Assembly: GCA_003945285.1 (NCBI GenBank)
Contig: AP019005.1
Coordinates: 1,240,001-1,304,000, forward strand
Direction: 5' to 3'
Length of the DNA: 64,000 nucleotides
From: Hydrogenimonas sp.
Lineage (GTDB): Bacteria; Campylobacterota; Campylobacteria; Campylobacterales; Hydrogenimonadaceae
Under the pieces are notes generated by a model. The model saw only the letters and a program-made list of their open reading frames with translations, made no database searches and was not told the DNA's origin. The position numbers were made by a program, and so were the translations under genes. Positions 8,177-16,678 of this stretch are shown here, piece by piece (within the stretch, counting starts at the first letter, position 1; each line of letters opens with the position of its first letter).

Positions 8177-10057
8177 ATGAAAAGACTCCTGAAGATCGTA
8201 AAAAGCAGCAAGATTATCATACCTGTTTTCATAACTTCCCTGCTTCTTGGAGCGTTTCTCTTCTACTATATCCCCTACATCATGGAAGAGGGATTGATAA
8301 AAAATATAGTACGCCACTCCAAAAATGCCGTCGAGCGACTTCAGATGGAGAGGGAGTACTACACTCTCTCGGTGGTCAGGGATGTTAAGAAGTTCGCTCC
8401 TCAGCTCAGTTTCGATTACAATCACGAAGGTGTAAACGGCAAACTCCCTTTCCCTACGACGACGATTCACGACCTCAGCCGTATGTACTCCAAACGAAGC
8501 GATGTAAAATTCTCCCTCTACAGCGAGTATCCGTTTCTAAACCGCAAAGATAGAGTCCTTACACCGTTTCAGAAAGAGGCTCTCAAAAAGGTGAAAGAGA
8601 ACGGCGGGCTCTATTACAAAAAGGATATAGTCGACGGCAAACCTGTACTTCGTGTAGCGGTGGCCGACTACATGGTACATCAGGCGTGTGTCGACTGCCA
8701 CAACAGCCACAAACTGAAAAACTGGCCCTCGAACAAGTGGAAACTGGGAGACATGAGAGGAGTCCTCGAGATCATGACTCCAATGGGTGCAGCAATGAAT
8801 GAGATGTACCAGTCGAGAAACAGGGTTTTGATGGCTTCACTGGCCATAATGTTTCTGCTTTTCATCTACTATACATACGTGCTGATCAGAAGAGAGAACC
8901 AGCTCAACACCGAAAAGGAGGAGTTGAGCGAAGATCTTAAAGATCTCTCCGAATCTTTCGACCGCTACGTTATAGCTTCAAAGACCGACTTGGACGGAAA
9001 GATAATATACGCGAGCCACAGATTCTGCAAAATAACCGGTTATACACAGGAGGAGCTGATAGGGAAGGACCACAGTATTATCCGCCACCCGGACACCCCT
9101 GATGAGGTCTACAAAAAGATGTGGGAGAGAATATCCAGCGACAAAACATGGGCAGGAGAGCTCAAAAACCTGAAAAAGAACGGAGGTTACTACTGGGTAA
9201 AAGCTGTCGTAATGCCTCTTTACAACCATCGTGGAAAGAAGATAGGCTACACCTCTATAAGACAGGATATAACCGACAAGAAGAAGATTGAAGAGCTCAA
9301 CAGGAATCTGGAAAAACGTGTTTCGGAAGAGGTCAAAAAGAACAGGGAGAAGGAGAAGCAGCTTCTCCATCAATCGAGGCTAGCACAGATGGGAGAGATG
9401 ATAAGCATGATAGCCCACCAGTGGCGCCAGCCTCTGGCCGCAATAAGTTCGAGCTCCTTGGCGATAAACATAAAGGCCAAACTCGGTAAACTGGACAAAG
9501 ATACCGCTATTGAGCTCTCCGACAAAATCTCGGAGTACTCCCAGCATCTCAGCAGTACCATTGATGACTTCAGGGAGTTTTTCAAACCAAATCGAGGCAG
9601 GGAGGAGACTACGTACGAAGCACTTGTAGAGTCCGCTCTATCGATCGTGGAGATATCCCTTAAAAACAAAAATATAGATACCAGGCTCGATCTGAAGTGT
9701 AAGGCAACACTGCTCACCTACCCCAATGAGCTGAAACAGGTGATACTCAATCTTGTAAAAAATGCCGAAGATGCGCTTCAGGAGCGTAAAATCGACGAAC
9801 CGTGCATAGAGATAAAAACCTATATGGAAGACGGTAAAGCCGTACTGGAGGTGTGCGACAACGCAGGCGGTGTTCCCGACAATATAATAGATAAGATTTT
9901 CGACCCTTATTTTTCGACAAAGCCGGAAAAAAACGGTACCGGTCTCGGGCTCTATATGTCAAAAACGATCATAGAAGAGCACTGTGAAGGGAGGCTGGAG
10001 GTTCTAAACGGAACGGAAGGGGCGATTTTCAGAGTGGTATTGGAGGTCGAAAAATGA
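8177..10057 (+). CDS. Sensor histidine kinase with periplasmic c-type haem (DUF3365) domain and PAS domain
   Basis: A membrane kinase of 626 residues from ATG 8177; a TTG at 8156 adds seven residues and neither start has a good Shine-Dalgarno. Residues about 12-34 form a membrane segment, followed by a DUF3365 periplasmic domain with the c-type haem motif CVDCH at 171-175. A second membrane segment lies near 216-236, then a PAS domain at about 255-365 with the Aer-type phrase IIRHPDTP. The HisKA helix has its phosphoacceptor in MIAHQWRQP (about residue 415), followed by an HATPase domain with N (LNLVKNAEDAL), G1 (DNAGG) and G2 (GTGLGL) boxes. The haem domain suggests sensing of redox state or small gas ligands. 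The next gene overlaps by 4 nt and encodes the likely partner regulator. Confidence 0.88.
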   Translation: MKRLLKIVKSSKIIIPVFITSLLLGAFLFYYIPYIMEEGLIKNIVRHSKNAVERLQMEREYYTLSVVRDVKKFAPQLSFDYNHEGVNGKLPFPTTTIHDLSRMYSKRSDVKFSLYSEYPFLNRKDRVLTPFQKEALKKVKENGGLYYKKDIVDGKPVLRVAVADYMVHQACVDCHNSHKLKNWPSNKWKLGDMRGVLEIMTPMGAAMNEMYQSRNRVLMASLAIMFLLFIYYTYVLIRRENQLNTEKEELSEDLKDLSESFDRYVIASKTDLDGKIIYASHRFCKITGYTQEELIGKDHSIIRHPDTPDEVYKKMWERISSDKTWAGELKNLKKNGGYYWVKAVVMPLYNHRGKKIGYTSIRQDITDKKKIEELNRNLEKRVSEEVKKNREKEKQLLHQSRLAQMGEMISMIAHQWRQPLAAISSSSLAINIKAKLGKLDKDTAIELSDKISEYSQHLSSTIDDFREFFKPNRGREETTYEALVESALSIVEISLKNKNIDTRLDLKCKATLLTYPNELKQVILNLVKNAEDALQERKIDEPCIEIKTYMEDGKAVLEVCDNAGGVPDNIIDKIFDPYFSTKPEKNGTGLGLYMSKTIIEEHCEGRLEVLNGTEGAIFRVVLEVEK

Positions 10058-12027
10058 CGGATAATATAGAAAAGATAATCTCCTACAGCCGCGGCCTCAA
10101 GCTTTTGTATGTCGAAGACAACCGGGATGCCATGGATTCGACAATGGCGATTTTCTCTGAATTTTTCGACGAAATTCTGCCCGCATCGGACGGTATGGAG
10201 GGGTTGGAGGTTTTTAAAAAGAGTGAAATAGACCTCATCATCACAGATATAAATATGCCGCGCATGAACGGCCTGCAGATGATAAAAGAGATTCGAGATA
10301 TAGACAGGGAAATCCCCATTCTCGTTCTCTCTGCACATAATGAACCGGAGTATTTCATAAACAGCATAAAACTCGGAGTCGAAGGATACCTGCTCAAACC
10401 CATAGAGCTTGAGCAGTTTCTCGGGGTCCTCGACAATATCGTCGAAAAGCTCTATCTGAAGGAGGAGGCGTCAAGAAACCTGAACCTTTTGCGCCAATAC
10501 CAGGAGGTTACCGATGCCGGAAACATCGTTTCCAAAACGGATCCGAGGGGGATAATCACCTACGTCAACGACGCTTTTTGTGAAATTTCCGAATACTCCA
10601 GGGAGGAGCTCATCGGAAAGCCTCACAACATCGTAAGACACCCCGACAACCCGCCCGAACTCTTCAGGGAGATGTGGAATACGATAAAGAGGAGAAAAGA
10701 GATTTGGCACGGTGTTTTGAAGAACAGGAAAAAGGGCGGAAACTTCTACTACGTAAATACTACTATAAAACCTATTCTGGACCAAAACGGAGAAGTACTC
10801 GAGTATATAGCCCTAAGAAGCGACATTACCGATATAATGAACCCCCAAAGGCAGCTTCACGACCTTGTGGATTCGTGCACGGAAACTATTATAGTACTTG
10901 TGAAAATAGAGGGGTTCGACGACATAGAGAAGTTTTACGGACACAAAATCATACAGACAGTAGAAGAGAAATTTGCCGGTAAACTCTTCGAGTATATCCC
11001 GAAGGAGTGCGAATTCGAGAGAGTGTACGCCCTCGGAAACGGGGAATACGCATTTGCCAAAGATAAAAAAATATGTAAATTCAAAGCCGACTTCATAACC
11101 AAACGGCTGAAAGAGTTCCAAAAAAGAGTCAACGAGACAGGTATAAGCCTGGATGAGATAGACTTCCCTGTTTCGGTGCTTGTCAGCTTCTCGTACGGTA
11201 AAAACGCCCTCGAAAACGCAAAATACGGCCTGAAAGAGCTTCTGGAGAAGAAACAGGACTTCATAGTGGCCAACAACCTGGTCCAAAAAGAGCATGAGCA
11301 GGCCCAGAGAAATCTCCATACACTGAAAATGATCAAAAGAGCTATAGAGTCCGAGAAGATCATATGCCACTTCCAACCCATTATAGACAACGAAACCCTG
11401 CAGGTAGAGAAGTATGAGTCTCTCGTCAGACTGATCGACGAAGATGATAAAGTGCTATCTCCGTACTTCTTTATAGAGACCGCCAAAAAGAGTAAATACT
11501 ACCCGATGATCACCTCTATGGTTATCAGAAACGCATTCGAAGCTCTCGAGAGGACAGATTGCAAAATCTCCATCAACCTCTCGGCACTCGATATAGAAAA
11601 ACGTGCAAGCCGTGAAGAGATATACAGGCTGCTGGAGATACACTACGGCAAGGCTCACAGGGTTGTTTTCGAGCTGCTGGAGGATGAAAACGTAAAAGAT
11701 TTCGAACAGATAAAATCTTTTATACAGGATGTAAAAAACATAGGTGTACAGATAGCAATAGACGACTTCGGAACCGGCTACTCGAACTTCGAAAGGCTGC
11801 TCGACTACCGCCCCGATATTCTGAAGATAGACGGAAGCCTGATAAAAAACATAGAGAGAAGCGCACTTTCACGCTCAGTCGTCAAGGCTGTCGTCTCCTT
11901 CGCGAAGGAGCAGAATATTTTGACCGTGGCGGAGTACGTGGAGAACGAAAATATTTTTAAAATCATAAAAGAGTTCGGCATCGACTACTCACAGGGCTAC
12001 TACTTCGGAAAACCTGAAACTCTATAG
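10054..12027 (+). CDS. Response regulator with PAS, degenerate GGDEF and EAL domains
   Basis: A 657-residue protein. The receiver domain (residues 12-130) has acidic pocket YVEDN, phosphoacceptor Asp65 in LIITD, and Lys in LLKP. A PAS domain (about 145-265) closely resembles the PAS of the upstream kinase (VRHPDNP, LKNRKKGG). A degenerate GGDEF domain follows (GNGEYAF in place of GG[DE]EF) and then an EAL domain from about 395. The EAL domain keeps ESLVR, INLS, IDDFGTGYS, LKIDG, AEYVE and QGYYFGKP, so c-di-GMP phosphodiesterase activity is likely. It overlaps the kinase gene by 4 nt, supporting a two-component pair that converts a haem-domain signal into c-di-GMP breakdown. Confidence 0.87.
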   Translation: MTDNIEKIISYSRGLKLLYVEDNRDAMDSTMAIFSEFFDEILPASDGMEGLEVFKKSEIDLIITDINMPRMNGLQMIKEIRDIDREIPILVLSAHNEPEYFINSIKLGVEGYLLKPIELEQFLGVLDNIVEKLYLKEEASRNLNLLRQYQEVTDAGNIVSKTDPRGIITYVNDAFCEISEYSREELIGKPHNIVRHPDNPPELFREMWNTIKRRKEIWHGVLKNRKKGGNFYYVNTTIKPILDQNGEVLEYIALRSDITDIMNPQRQLHDLVDSCTETIIVLVKIEGFDDIEKFYGHKIIQTVEEKFAGKLFEYIPKECEFERVYALGNGEYAFAKDKKICKFKADFITKRLKEFQKRVNETGISLDEIDFPVSVLVSFSYGKNALENAKYGLKELLEKKQDFIVANNLVQKEHEQAQRNLHTLKMIKRAIESEKIICHFQPIIDNETLQVEKYESLVRLIDEDDKVLSPYFFIETAKKSKYYPMITSMVIRNAFEALERTDCKISINLSALDIEKRASREEIYRLLEIHYGKAHRVVFELLEDENVKDFEQIKSFIQDVKNIGVQIAIDDFGTGYSNFERLLDYRPDILKIDGSLIKNIERSALSRSVVKAVVSFAKEQNILTVAEYVENENIFKIIKEFGIDYSQGYYFGKPETL

Positions 12028-12060
12028 AGCGGCTCCTCCTTGCAAAAACGGAGCACCCCT

Positions 12061-13503
12061 CTAGAACTTTCTCCAGAAAGCCGCACTCAAAAGCACGAAG
12101 ACCGTATAACACTCCAACCTTCCTACAATCATCCCTATCGAGAGAACGATTTTGTCCATATCGCTGAAAAAAGCGAAGTTCTCGGACGGCCCCACCAGTG
12201 AGAACCCGGGCCCGATGTTCCCGACCATCGCCAATGCACCGGAGAGTGCCGTCATCGCGTCGAAACCCCGGGCATATATATATACACAGAGTGCGGCTAC
12301 GGTAAGAATGTAGAGAAAGAAAAAACCGAAGGTAGCGGATAGAATACGCTCTTTCATTTTGTTACCGTCAACGAAAACCGAGATCATCGCATTCGGGTGA
12401 AGTATCCGCTTGAACTCGGAAAAGAGGGTTTTGTATATGATGACGTAGCGGATCACCTTGACTCCCCCGGCCGTTGAGCCGGCATTTCCGCCGATCAGCA
12501 TCGCGACGAAAATGACGGCTACGGCCAGGTTGCTCCACGCACCGTAATCGACGGTCGCGAATCCGGTTGTAGTCATAACAGATGCGATTGTAAAGAAGGA
12601 GTGCTTTATCGTATAGTAGAGCGTATCCGATCCCAGATCTTCGTGGACGGCCGTCAGGGTCAGGGCGAGAATGAAAAATATCGTCAGGTACCACTTTACC
12701 TCTTCGCTTCCATATCCGCTGAAGTCACGGAAATAGAGCTTCAGGTGGGCAAGAAAGTTTATTCCGGAGAGTAGCATGAAAATTGTCGTAGTCCATACGA
12801 TACCGTCACTTTCAAAGGCTCCCAGGGAGCTGTTTTTCGTAGAGAAGCCGCCTGTCGAAACGGTCGAAAAGGCGTGGTTTACGGCATCGAACCACCCCAT
12901 ACCGAACATTTTGAGCAGCAGTATGTCGGCCAGTGTGAGCACCACATAGACTACCCACAGGCTGAGTGCCGTATTTTTTATCTTCGGGGTAAGCTTCTCC
13001 ATCCTTATCCCGGTCGACTCCGATTTGAAAAGTGCCAGGCTCCCGGTCGGGTTGATGACCGAAAGCAGACCGACACCCAGGACTATTATTCCCATTCCCC
13101 CGAGCCAGTGCATCAGGCTCCGGTGGAAAAGGATCAGTTTCGGAAGCGACTCTATATCGGAATAGACTGTCGCTCCGGTCGTGGTGAATCCGCTGATGGC
13201 TTCAAAAAATGCCGAAGATGCGGACACCGGTGTATAGAGCAGAAGAGGAATCGCCCCTGCGACCCCCAGCAGAAGCCAGAGTATATTAACACTCAGTATA
13301 CTCTCCCGGATGCCGAGATTAAGCTCATGTTTTTTAAGCAGAAACCAGGTAACGAAGTTGATCAGGAAAAATATAGTCACAAATAGTAAAAAGGGTAGAT
13401 ACTCCTCCCCGTATACCAACGCCACAACCAGATCGAGCAGAAAAAAGAGTGCCAGGGTCATCCCTATCAGGCTCTGCAGTTTCAGGATGCTCTTAAAGTC
13501 CAT
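12061..13503 (-). CDS. trkH: Trk-type potassium uptake protein TrkH
   Basis: A 480-residue polytopic membrane protein with about ten hydrophobic segments. Four pore-loop signatures of the Trk/Ktr/HKT family are visible: 'FEAISGFTTTGATV' (about 93-106), 'FSTVSTGGFST' (about 212), 'MTTTGFATVDYG' (about 312) and 'GNIGPGFS' (about 431). These form the selectivity filter. It overlaps trkA upstream by 11 nt, so channel and regulatory subunit are co-translated. It ends convergent with the EAL regulator gene, with a 33-nt gap that holds a weak GCTCC/GGAGC hairpin. Confidence 0.93.
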   Translation of the reverse strand: MDFKSILKLQSLIGMTLALFFLLDLVVALVYGEEYLPFLLFVTIFFLINFVTWFLLKKHELNLGIRESILSVNILWLLLGVAGAIPLLLYTPVSASSAFFEAISGFTTTGATVYSDIESLPKLILFHRSLMHWLGGMGIIVLGVGLLSVINPTGSLALFKSESTGIRMEKLTPKIKNTALSLWVVYVVLTLADILLLKMFGMGWFDAVNHAFSTVSTGGFSTKNSSLGAFESDGIVWTTTIFMLLSGINFLAHLKLYFRDFSGYGSEEVKWYLTIFFILALTLTAVHEDLGSDTLYYTIKHSFFTIASVMTTTGFATVDYGAWSNLAVAVIFVAMLIGGNAGSTAGGVKVIRYVIIYKTLFSEFKRILHPNAMISVFVDGNKMKERILSATFGFFFLYILTVAALCVYIYARGFDAMTALSGALAMVGNIGPGFSLVGPSENFAFFSDMDKIVLSIGMIVGRLECYTVFVLLSAAFWRKF

Positions 13504-14809
13504 ATATCCACTCTTTTATATACTTCTGCGATTCGAGCGTACAAAAGATAGTGACGACATCACCCTCTTCGATCTCCATCTTTCCGGTAAACGGCAGAAG
13601 ATGGCCGCTCCTGATTATGAACCCTTTGGCCCCTTTCATCTTTTTCGGAGGTTTTACGGTTCTGCCTATGAGTTCAGAGTTTGGAAAAATTTTACGTAGA
13701 AAGACACTCCCCTTGCCGCCGCAGAAGTGGCGCTCCGTAACTACTCCGCCGGAGTATATACTCTCTATTATCGCGTTGTAGGCGCTCATTTTCGGTCCTC
13801 TGACCACGACGATTCCGAGAGAGTGCATAAGGTTGTAGTACTCCATCTCGTTGTTGACCGCTACCACTCTCTTGATACCGTGTTCTCTGGCCTCCAGTGA
13901 TTTGATTATGTTGTACTCGTCATTGTCGGTAGCGGCGACCATCATATCTGCATAACCGAGCCCCTCCTCTTCAAAGAGCCCGCCGGTGCCGTATTTGCAG
14001 CTTATGGTCATCGCTTCCCCCTCCAGGCTCTCTTCGGCGATCCGGCAGAGCCGTATATCTTTCTCGACGAGCTTTACATCCTTTCCGCGCTCCACGAGAG
14101 CCTTCGCAATCGAAACCCCCAGATCTCCCCCGCCGAAAACGACACAGCGCTCGATATTTGCCGGAGCGTCAGTTTCCAGTTTTGAGCAGAGCTCCTTTAT
14201 AGGTCTCTCGTCTCCGAAAAGATAGACCAGGTCGTTGGCCTTTACAGGTTCGTTATCCTCGGGAATAAAGAAGCTCTTTTCACGCTCTATCCCGACCAAC
14301 GCAAAACCGTCGGGCTCTATGAGACGCTCTTTCTCATCGGCCCCTACGCGCACCGACAGAAGTTTAAAATCGGTATATTTGAAATGTTTGACATTGTTCG
14401 CTTTCGGATAGTCGAGCAGAGTCGCAACCGTCCGGGAAGTTATTTGCATCGGAAAGACCGCATCGTCTATTCCCAGCTTCTGCCTTATCGAACTCTTCGC
14501 GAAAAACTCGTTGCGCAGCCTGATTATCTTGCGGTCCACCTCTATCACGTCATCCGCAATGAGGGTGGAGATTAGATTCGCCTCATCCAGATCGGTAACG
14601 GCTATGAAGAGATCACTCTTTTTATCTACCAGCTTCCTGTATGTTTCTGGGTTCTCTATATCGCCGTGAACCGGAAGTATGTCAAGGCTCTCCTGAAGGC
14701 GCTGCAGCGCCTCTTCATTGCGGTCTATCACAGTGACGTTGTTCGCAACACACAATGTGCGTGCAAGGTTGAACCCCACCCTTCCGGCACCTGCTATTAT
14801 GATATCCAC
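13493..14809 (-). CDS. trkA: Trk system potassium uptake regulatory protein TrkA
   Basis: A 438-residue cytoplasmic protein with two RCK units, each a Rossmann RCK_N (TrkA-N) domain and a RCK_C (TrkA-C) domain. The first NAD-binding motif is GAGRVG at about 7-12, the second is GGGDLG near 230. The start is GTG 14809, preceded by AAGGAG at 7-nt spacing. A longer frame reaching 14902 exists, but its 31 extra residues are translated from the transposable element at 14825-14987 and have no family counterpart. TrkA binds NAD(H) or nucleotides and gates TrkH, encoded next. With the ClC gene upstream this looks like an ion-homeostasis operon. Confidence 0.93.
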   Translation of the reverse strand: MDIIIAGAGRVGFNLARTLCVANNVTVIDRNEEALQRLQESLDILPVHGDIENPETYRKLVDKKSDLFIAVTDLDEANLISTLIADDVIEVDRKIIRLRNEFFAKSSIRQKLGIDDAVFPMQITSRTVATLLDYPKANNVKHFKYTDFKLLSVRVGADEKERLIEPDGFALVGIEREKSFFIPEDNEPVKANDLVYLFGDERPIKELCSKLETDAPANIERCVVFGGGDLGVSIAKALVERGKDVKLVEKDIRLCRIAEESLEGEAMTISCKYGTGGLFEEEGLGYADMMVAATDNDEYNIIKSLEAREHGIKRVVAVNNEMEYYNLMHSLGIVVVRGPKMSAYNAIIESIYSGGVVTERHFCGGKGSVFLRKIFPNSELIGRTVKPPKKMKGAKGFIIRSGHLLPFTGKMEIEEGDVVTIFCTLESQKYIKEWIYGL

Positions 14810-14824
14810 GCTATTTCTCCTTTT

Positions 14825-14987
14825 CCCAAATCTCGAAATAGAATAGTTTGAAATCGTTGCGATGCTTGTAGTCAGGCGGTTTCGGGAAAATTTGAGGCGC
14901 ACCCGTCAGGTGCGTCGACGGTTTTCCCGGAAGTGCATGGCTGCAATGATCGTGACGAGTTCTTCTATCTCTATTTCGGGATTTGGG
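14825..14987 (+). mobile_element. Family C non-autonomous element, copy 1 (between clcA and trkA)
   Basis: A 163-bp element from CCCAAATCTCGAAATAGA to TCTATTTCGGGATTTGGG, giving terminal inverted repeats of 18 bp with one mismatch. The interior (TTGCGATGCTTG, CAGGCGGTTTCGGG, GCGCACCCGTCAGG, GCATGGCTGCAATGATCG) matches the copies at 28124, 33463 and 60077. Only TTTT is shared by the two flanks, so the target duplication is not clear here. The element separates clcA from trkA, supplies the clcA stop codon and lies just upstream of the trkA ribosome binding site. Confidence 0.85.
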
Positions 14988-16395
14988 TTTTCTTCGAGAG
15001 AAGTTTCCCCGCCCTCTTCTCTTTCAGTTTTTCCCTTCTGCGCCTGATCCGCTCTTTCACATCTCTAATGCGTCCTATTTCCGTCTCTTCCAGATCGACT
15101 TCGGCATTTTCGATCACCTCCCCCACCTTGACTTCAAGCATTTCCGACTTTTTCATCGCAAGTATCTGGGAAGTGAATACACTTCTGTGCCCGGTGATAA
15201 GGAAGCTTATGACGGCGCTCAAAGCGGCGTAATGGGCTATCTCCAGACCGAAAAGCTCGACAGCCATGATAGTAGCGGCTATGGGTGTGTTCGTAGAGCC
15301 CGCAAGTACGCTTACAAAACCGAGAGCCGCGAACAGTGCCAGATGCTCCCCTCCGGTAAGCTGGCCGAAGAGGTGGCCGCTGGTGGCCCCAATATAGAAT
15401 ATCGGCGTTATTATCCCGCCGCTGCCGCCTACACCTAGAGTTATGGATGTGAAAACCGTCTTCAGCAAAAAAGCGTACCACGGCAGATCCTTGCTGAAAT
15501 AGGGGTCGGGGTTTAGAGTATCTTTGATCGTTTCGAGCCCGAGCCCGAGGTATCTGTCGGTGAACAGAAGTGCGAGAGCGACCAGAACCGCACCTCCTAA
15601 GAAGGCGATAACGTAAGGGTGTGCCGGAATCTTTTTTATATATTTGTGCCCCAGACTTACGACGGTTACAACCAGGTCGGAGATAAAGCCGAAAAAGAGT
15701 CCGGCAGCGACAACCTGCAGGATAAGAGGGATATCCAGTGCCACACTCTGGTAGAAACGGATATCGAAATATGTATATTCGATACCCAGAAACTGCGCCG
15801 TGGTGAATGCGGCGAAACCGGCTATGAAAGATGGAAGAAGCACGTCATACAGAATGACGCCGATTATAAGCACCTCGACACCGAAGATGGCACCCGCTAT
15901 CGGTGTGCCGAACACGGATGCGAAGCCCGCGCTTATACCGCAGATGACGAGCTTTTTCCTATCCTCTTTTGAAAATTTGAGCATATCGGATAGCCACGAT
16001 GCCGCGCCGGCGCCTATCTGGGCCCCGGGACCCTCTTTCCCGACCGAACCTCCGGCAAATATGGTCATTACAGTCGCAAGCAGCTTTACCGGTATTACCG
16101 CTATATCAATTTTTCCGTGCCTTTTGTGTACCGCATCTATCACCCTCTCCGTTCCGTGCCCCTCCGCACTCGGTGCGAAGGTCCGAACGAGCCAGACCGT
16201 CAGAAGAAGAGCGAACGGCAGAAGATAATAGTAGTGAAACGGAAGGTCCGACCGGCTGTTCTCCGCGATCTGGAGAGTTTTGAGAAAAAGGGTGACTATA
16301 GCCCCTATCATCACTCCCACAACAGAGGAGAGAACAACCCACTTGGTAACAGAGAAAAATATAGCTGTCTGTTCGGTAACGTGCTTACGTATCAT
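14971..16395 (-). CDS. ClC-family chloride channel or H+/Cl- antiporter
   Basis: A 474-residue membrane protein with the ClC signatures GGSVGKEGP at about 115-123 (gating glutamate Glu121 present) and GSGGIITPIFYIGATSG near 330. A conserved Tyr/Ser environment for the ion is not fully resolvable by eye. The gating glutamate is common to antiporters and gated channels, so transport mode is open. The basic tail ends KKTQIPK. These last residues and the stop codon are read from the inverted terminus of the family C element, so the original C-terminus has been replaced. The gene is first of a clcA-trkA-trkH unit, with a TATAAT box at 16426-16431. Confidence 0.88.
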   Translation of the reverse strand: MIRKHVTEQTAIFFSVTKWVVLSSVVGVMIGAIVTLFLKTLQIAENSRSDLPFHYYYLLPFALLLTVWLVRTFAPSAEGHGTERVIDAVHKRHGKIDIAVIPVKLLATVMTIFAGGSVGKEGPGAQIGAGAASWLSDMLKFSKEDRKKLVICGISAGFASVFGTPIAGAIFGVEVLIIGVILYDVLLPSFIAGFAAFTTAQFLGIEYTYFDIRFYQSVALDIPLILQVVAAGLFFGFISDLVVTVVSLGHKYIKKIPAHPYVIAFLGGAVLVALALLFTDRYLGLGLETIKDTLNPDPYFSKDLPWYAFLLKTVFTSITLGVGGSGGIITPIFYIGATSGHLFGQLTGGEHLALFAALGFVSVLAGSTNTPIAATIMAVELFGLEIAHYAALSAVISFLITGHRSVFTSQILAMKKSEMLEVKVGEVIENAEVDLEETEIGRIRDVKERIRRRREKLKEKRAGKLLSKKTQIPK

Positions 16396-16425
16396 GAGGG
16401 ATTTCCAAGCTTTCTGTATGGTACG

Positions 16426-16431
16426 ATTATA
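16426..16431 (-). promoter_or_regulatory. -10 box of the ClC-trkA-trkH operon
   Basis: The minus strand reads TATAAT about 31 nt before the ClC start codon. There is no clear -35 box. The gap 16396-16678 otherwise holds only a decayed repeat. Confidence 0.45.
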
Positions 16432-16560
16432 GCGCGATTTTTATAAAGATTTCAGAAAAATTTTCAGATTCACTATAAAGAGCACTAATGTTTTCTACAA
16501 AAAGAGTCTATATTTGCGCTTCATGGCGAGTCAGATTTCAAAAATGTTCCGCAATGTTTT

Positions 16561-16660
16561 AGCGGAGCCCCCGGCTTTGAAGATGACTTGCACTTATCTG
16601 TACCCCTGAAGCTTCAAAGAGGGGCGAAGCGGGATTTTAGAGATGACTTAAGCTTGTACC
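16561..16660 (+). repeat. Decayed family B-like repeat
   Basis: Short matches to family B occur in the right order (CCCCGGCTTTG, TGTACCCCTGAAGCTTC, GCGAAGCGGGATTT, GAGATGAC), but both termini are unrecognisable. This is probably an ancient copy lying between the convergently flanked ClC and MscS genes. Boundaries are approximate. Confidence 0.35.
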
Positions 16661-16678
16661 TTAATATAGATATGCCGC

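Noticed and set aside
13493-14902. Extended trkA start adding 31 residues
   Set aside because: The added residues are translated from the family C element, and a GTG with AAGGAG lies at the point where homology to TrkA begins.
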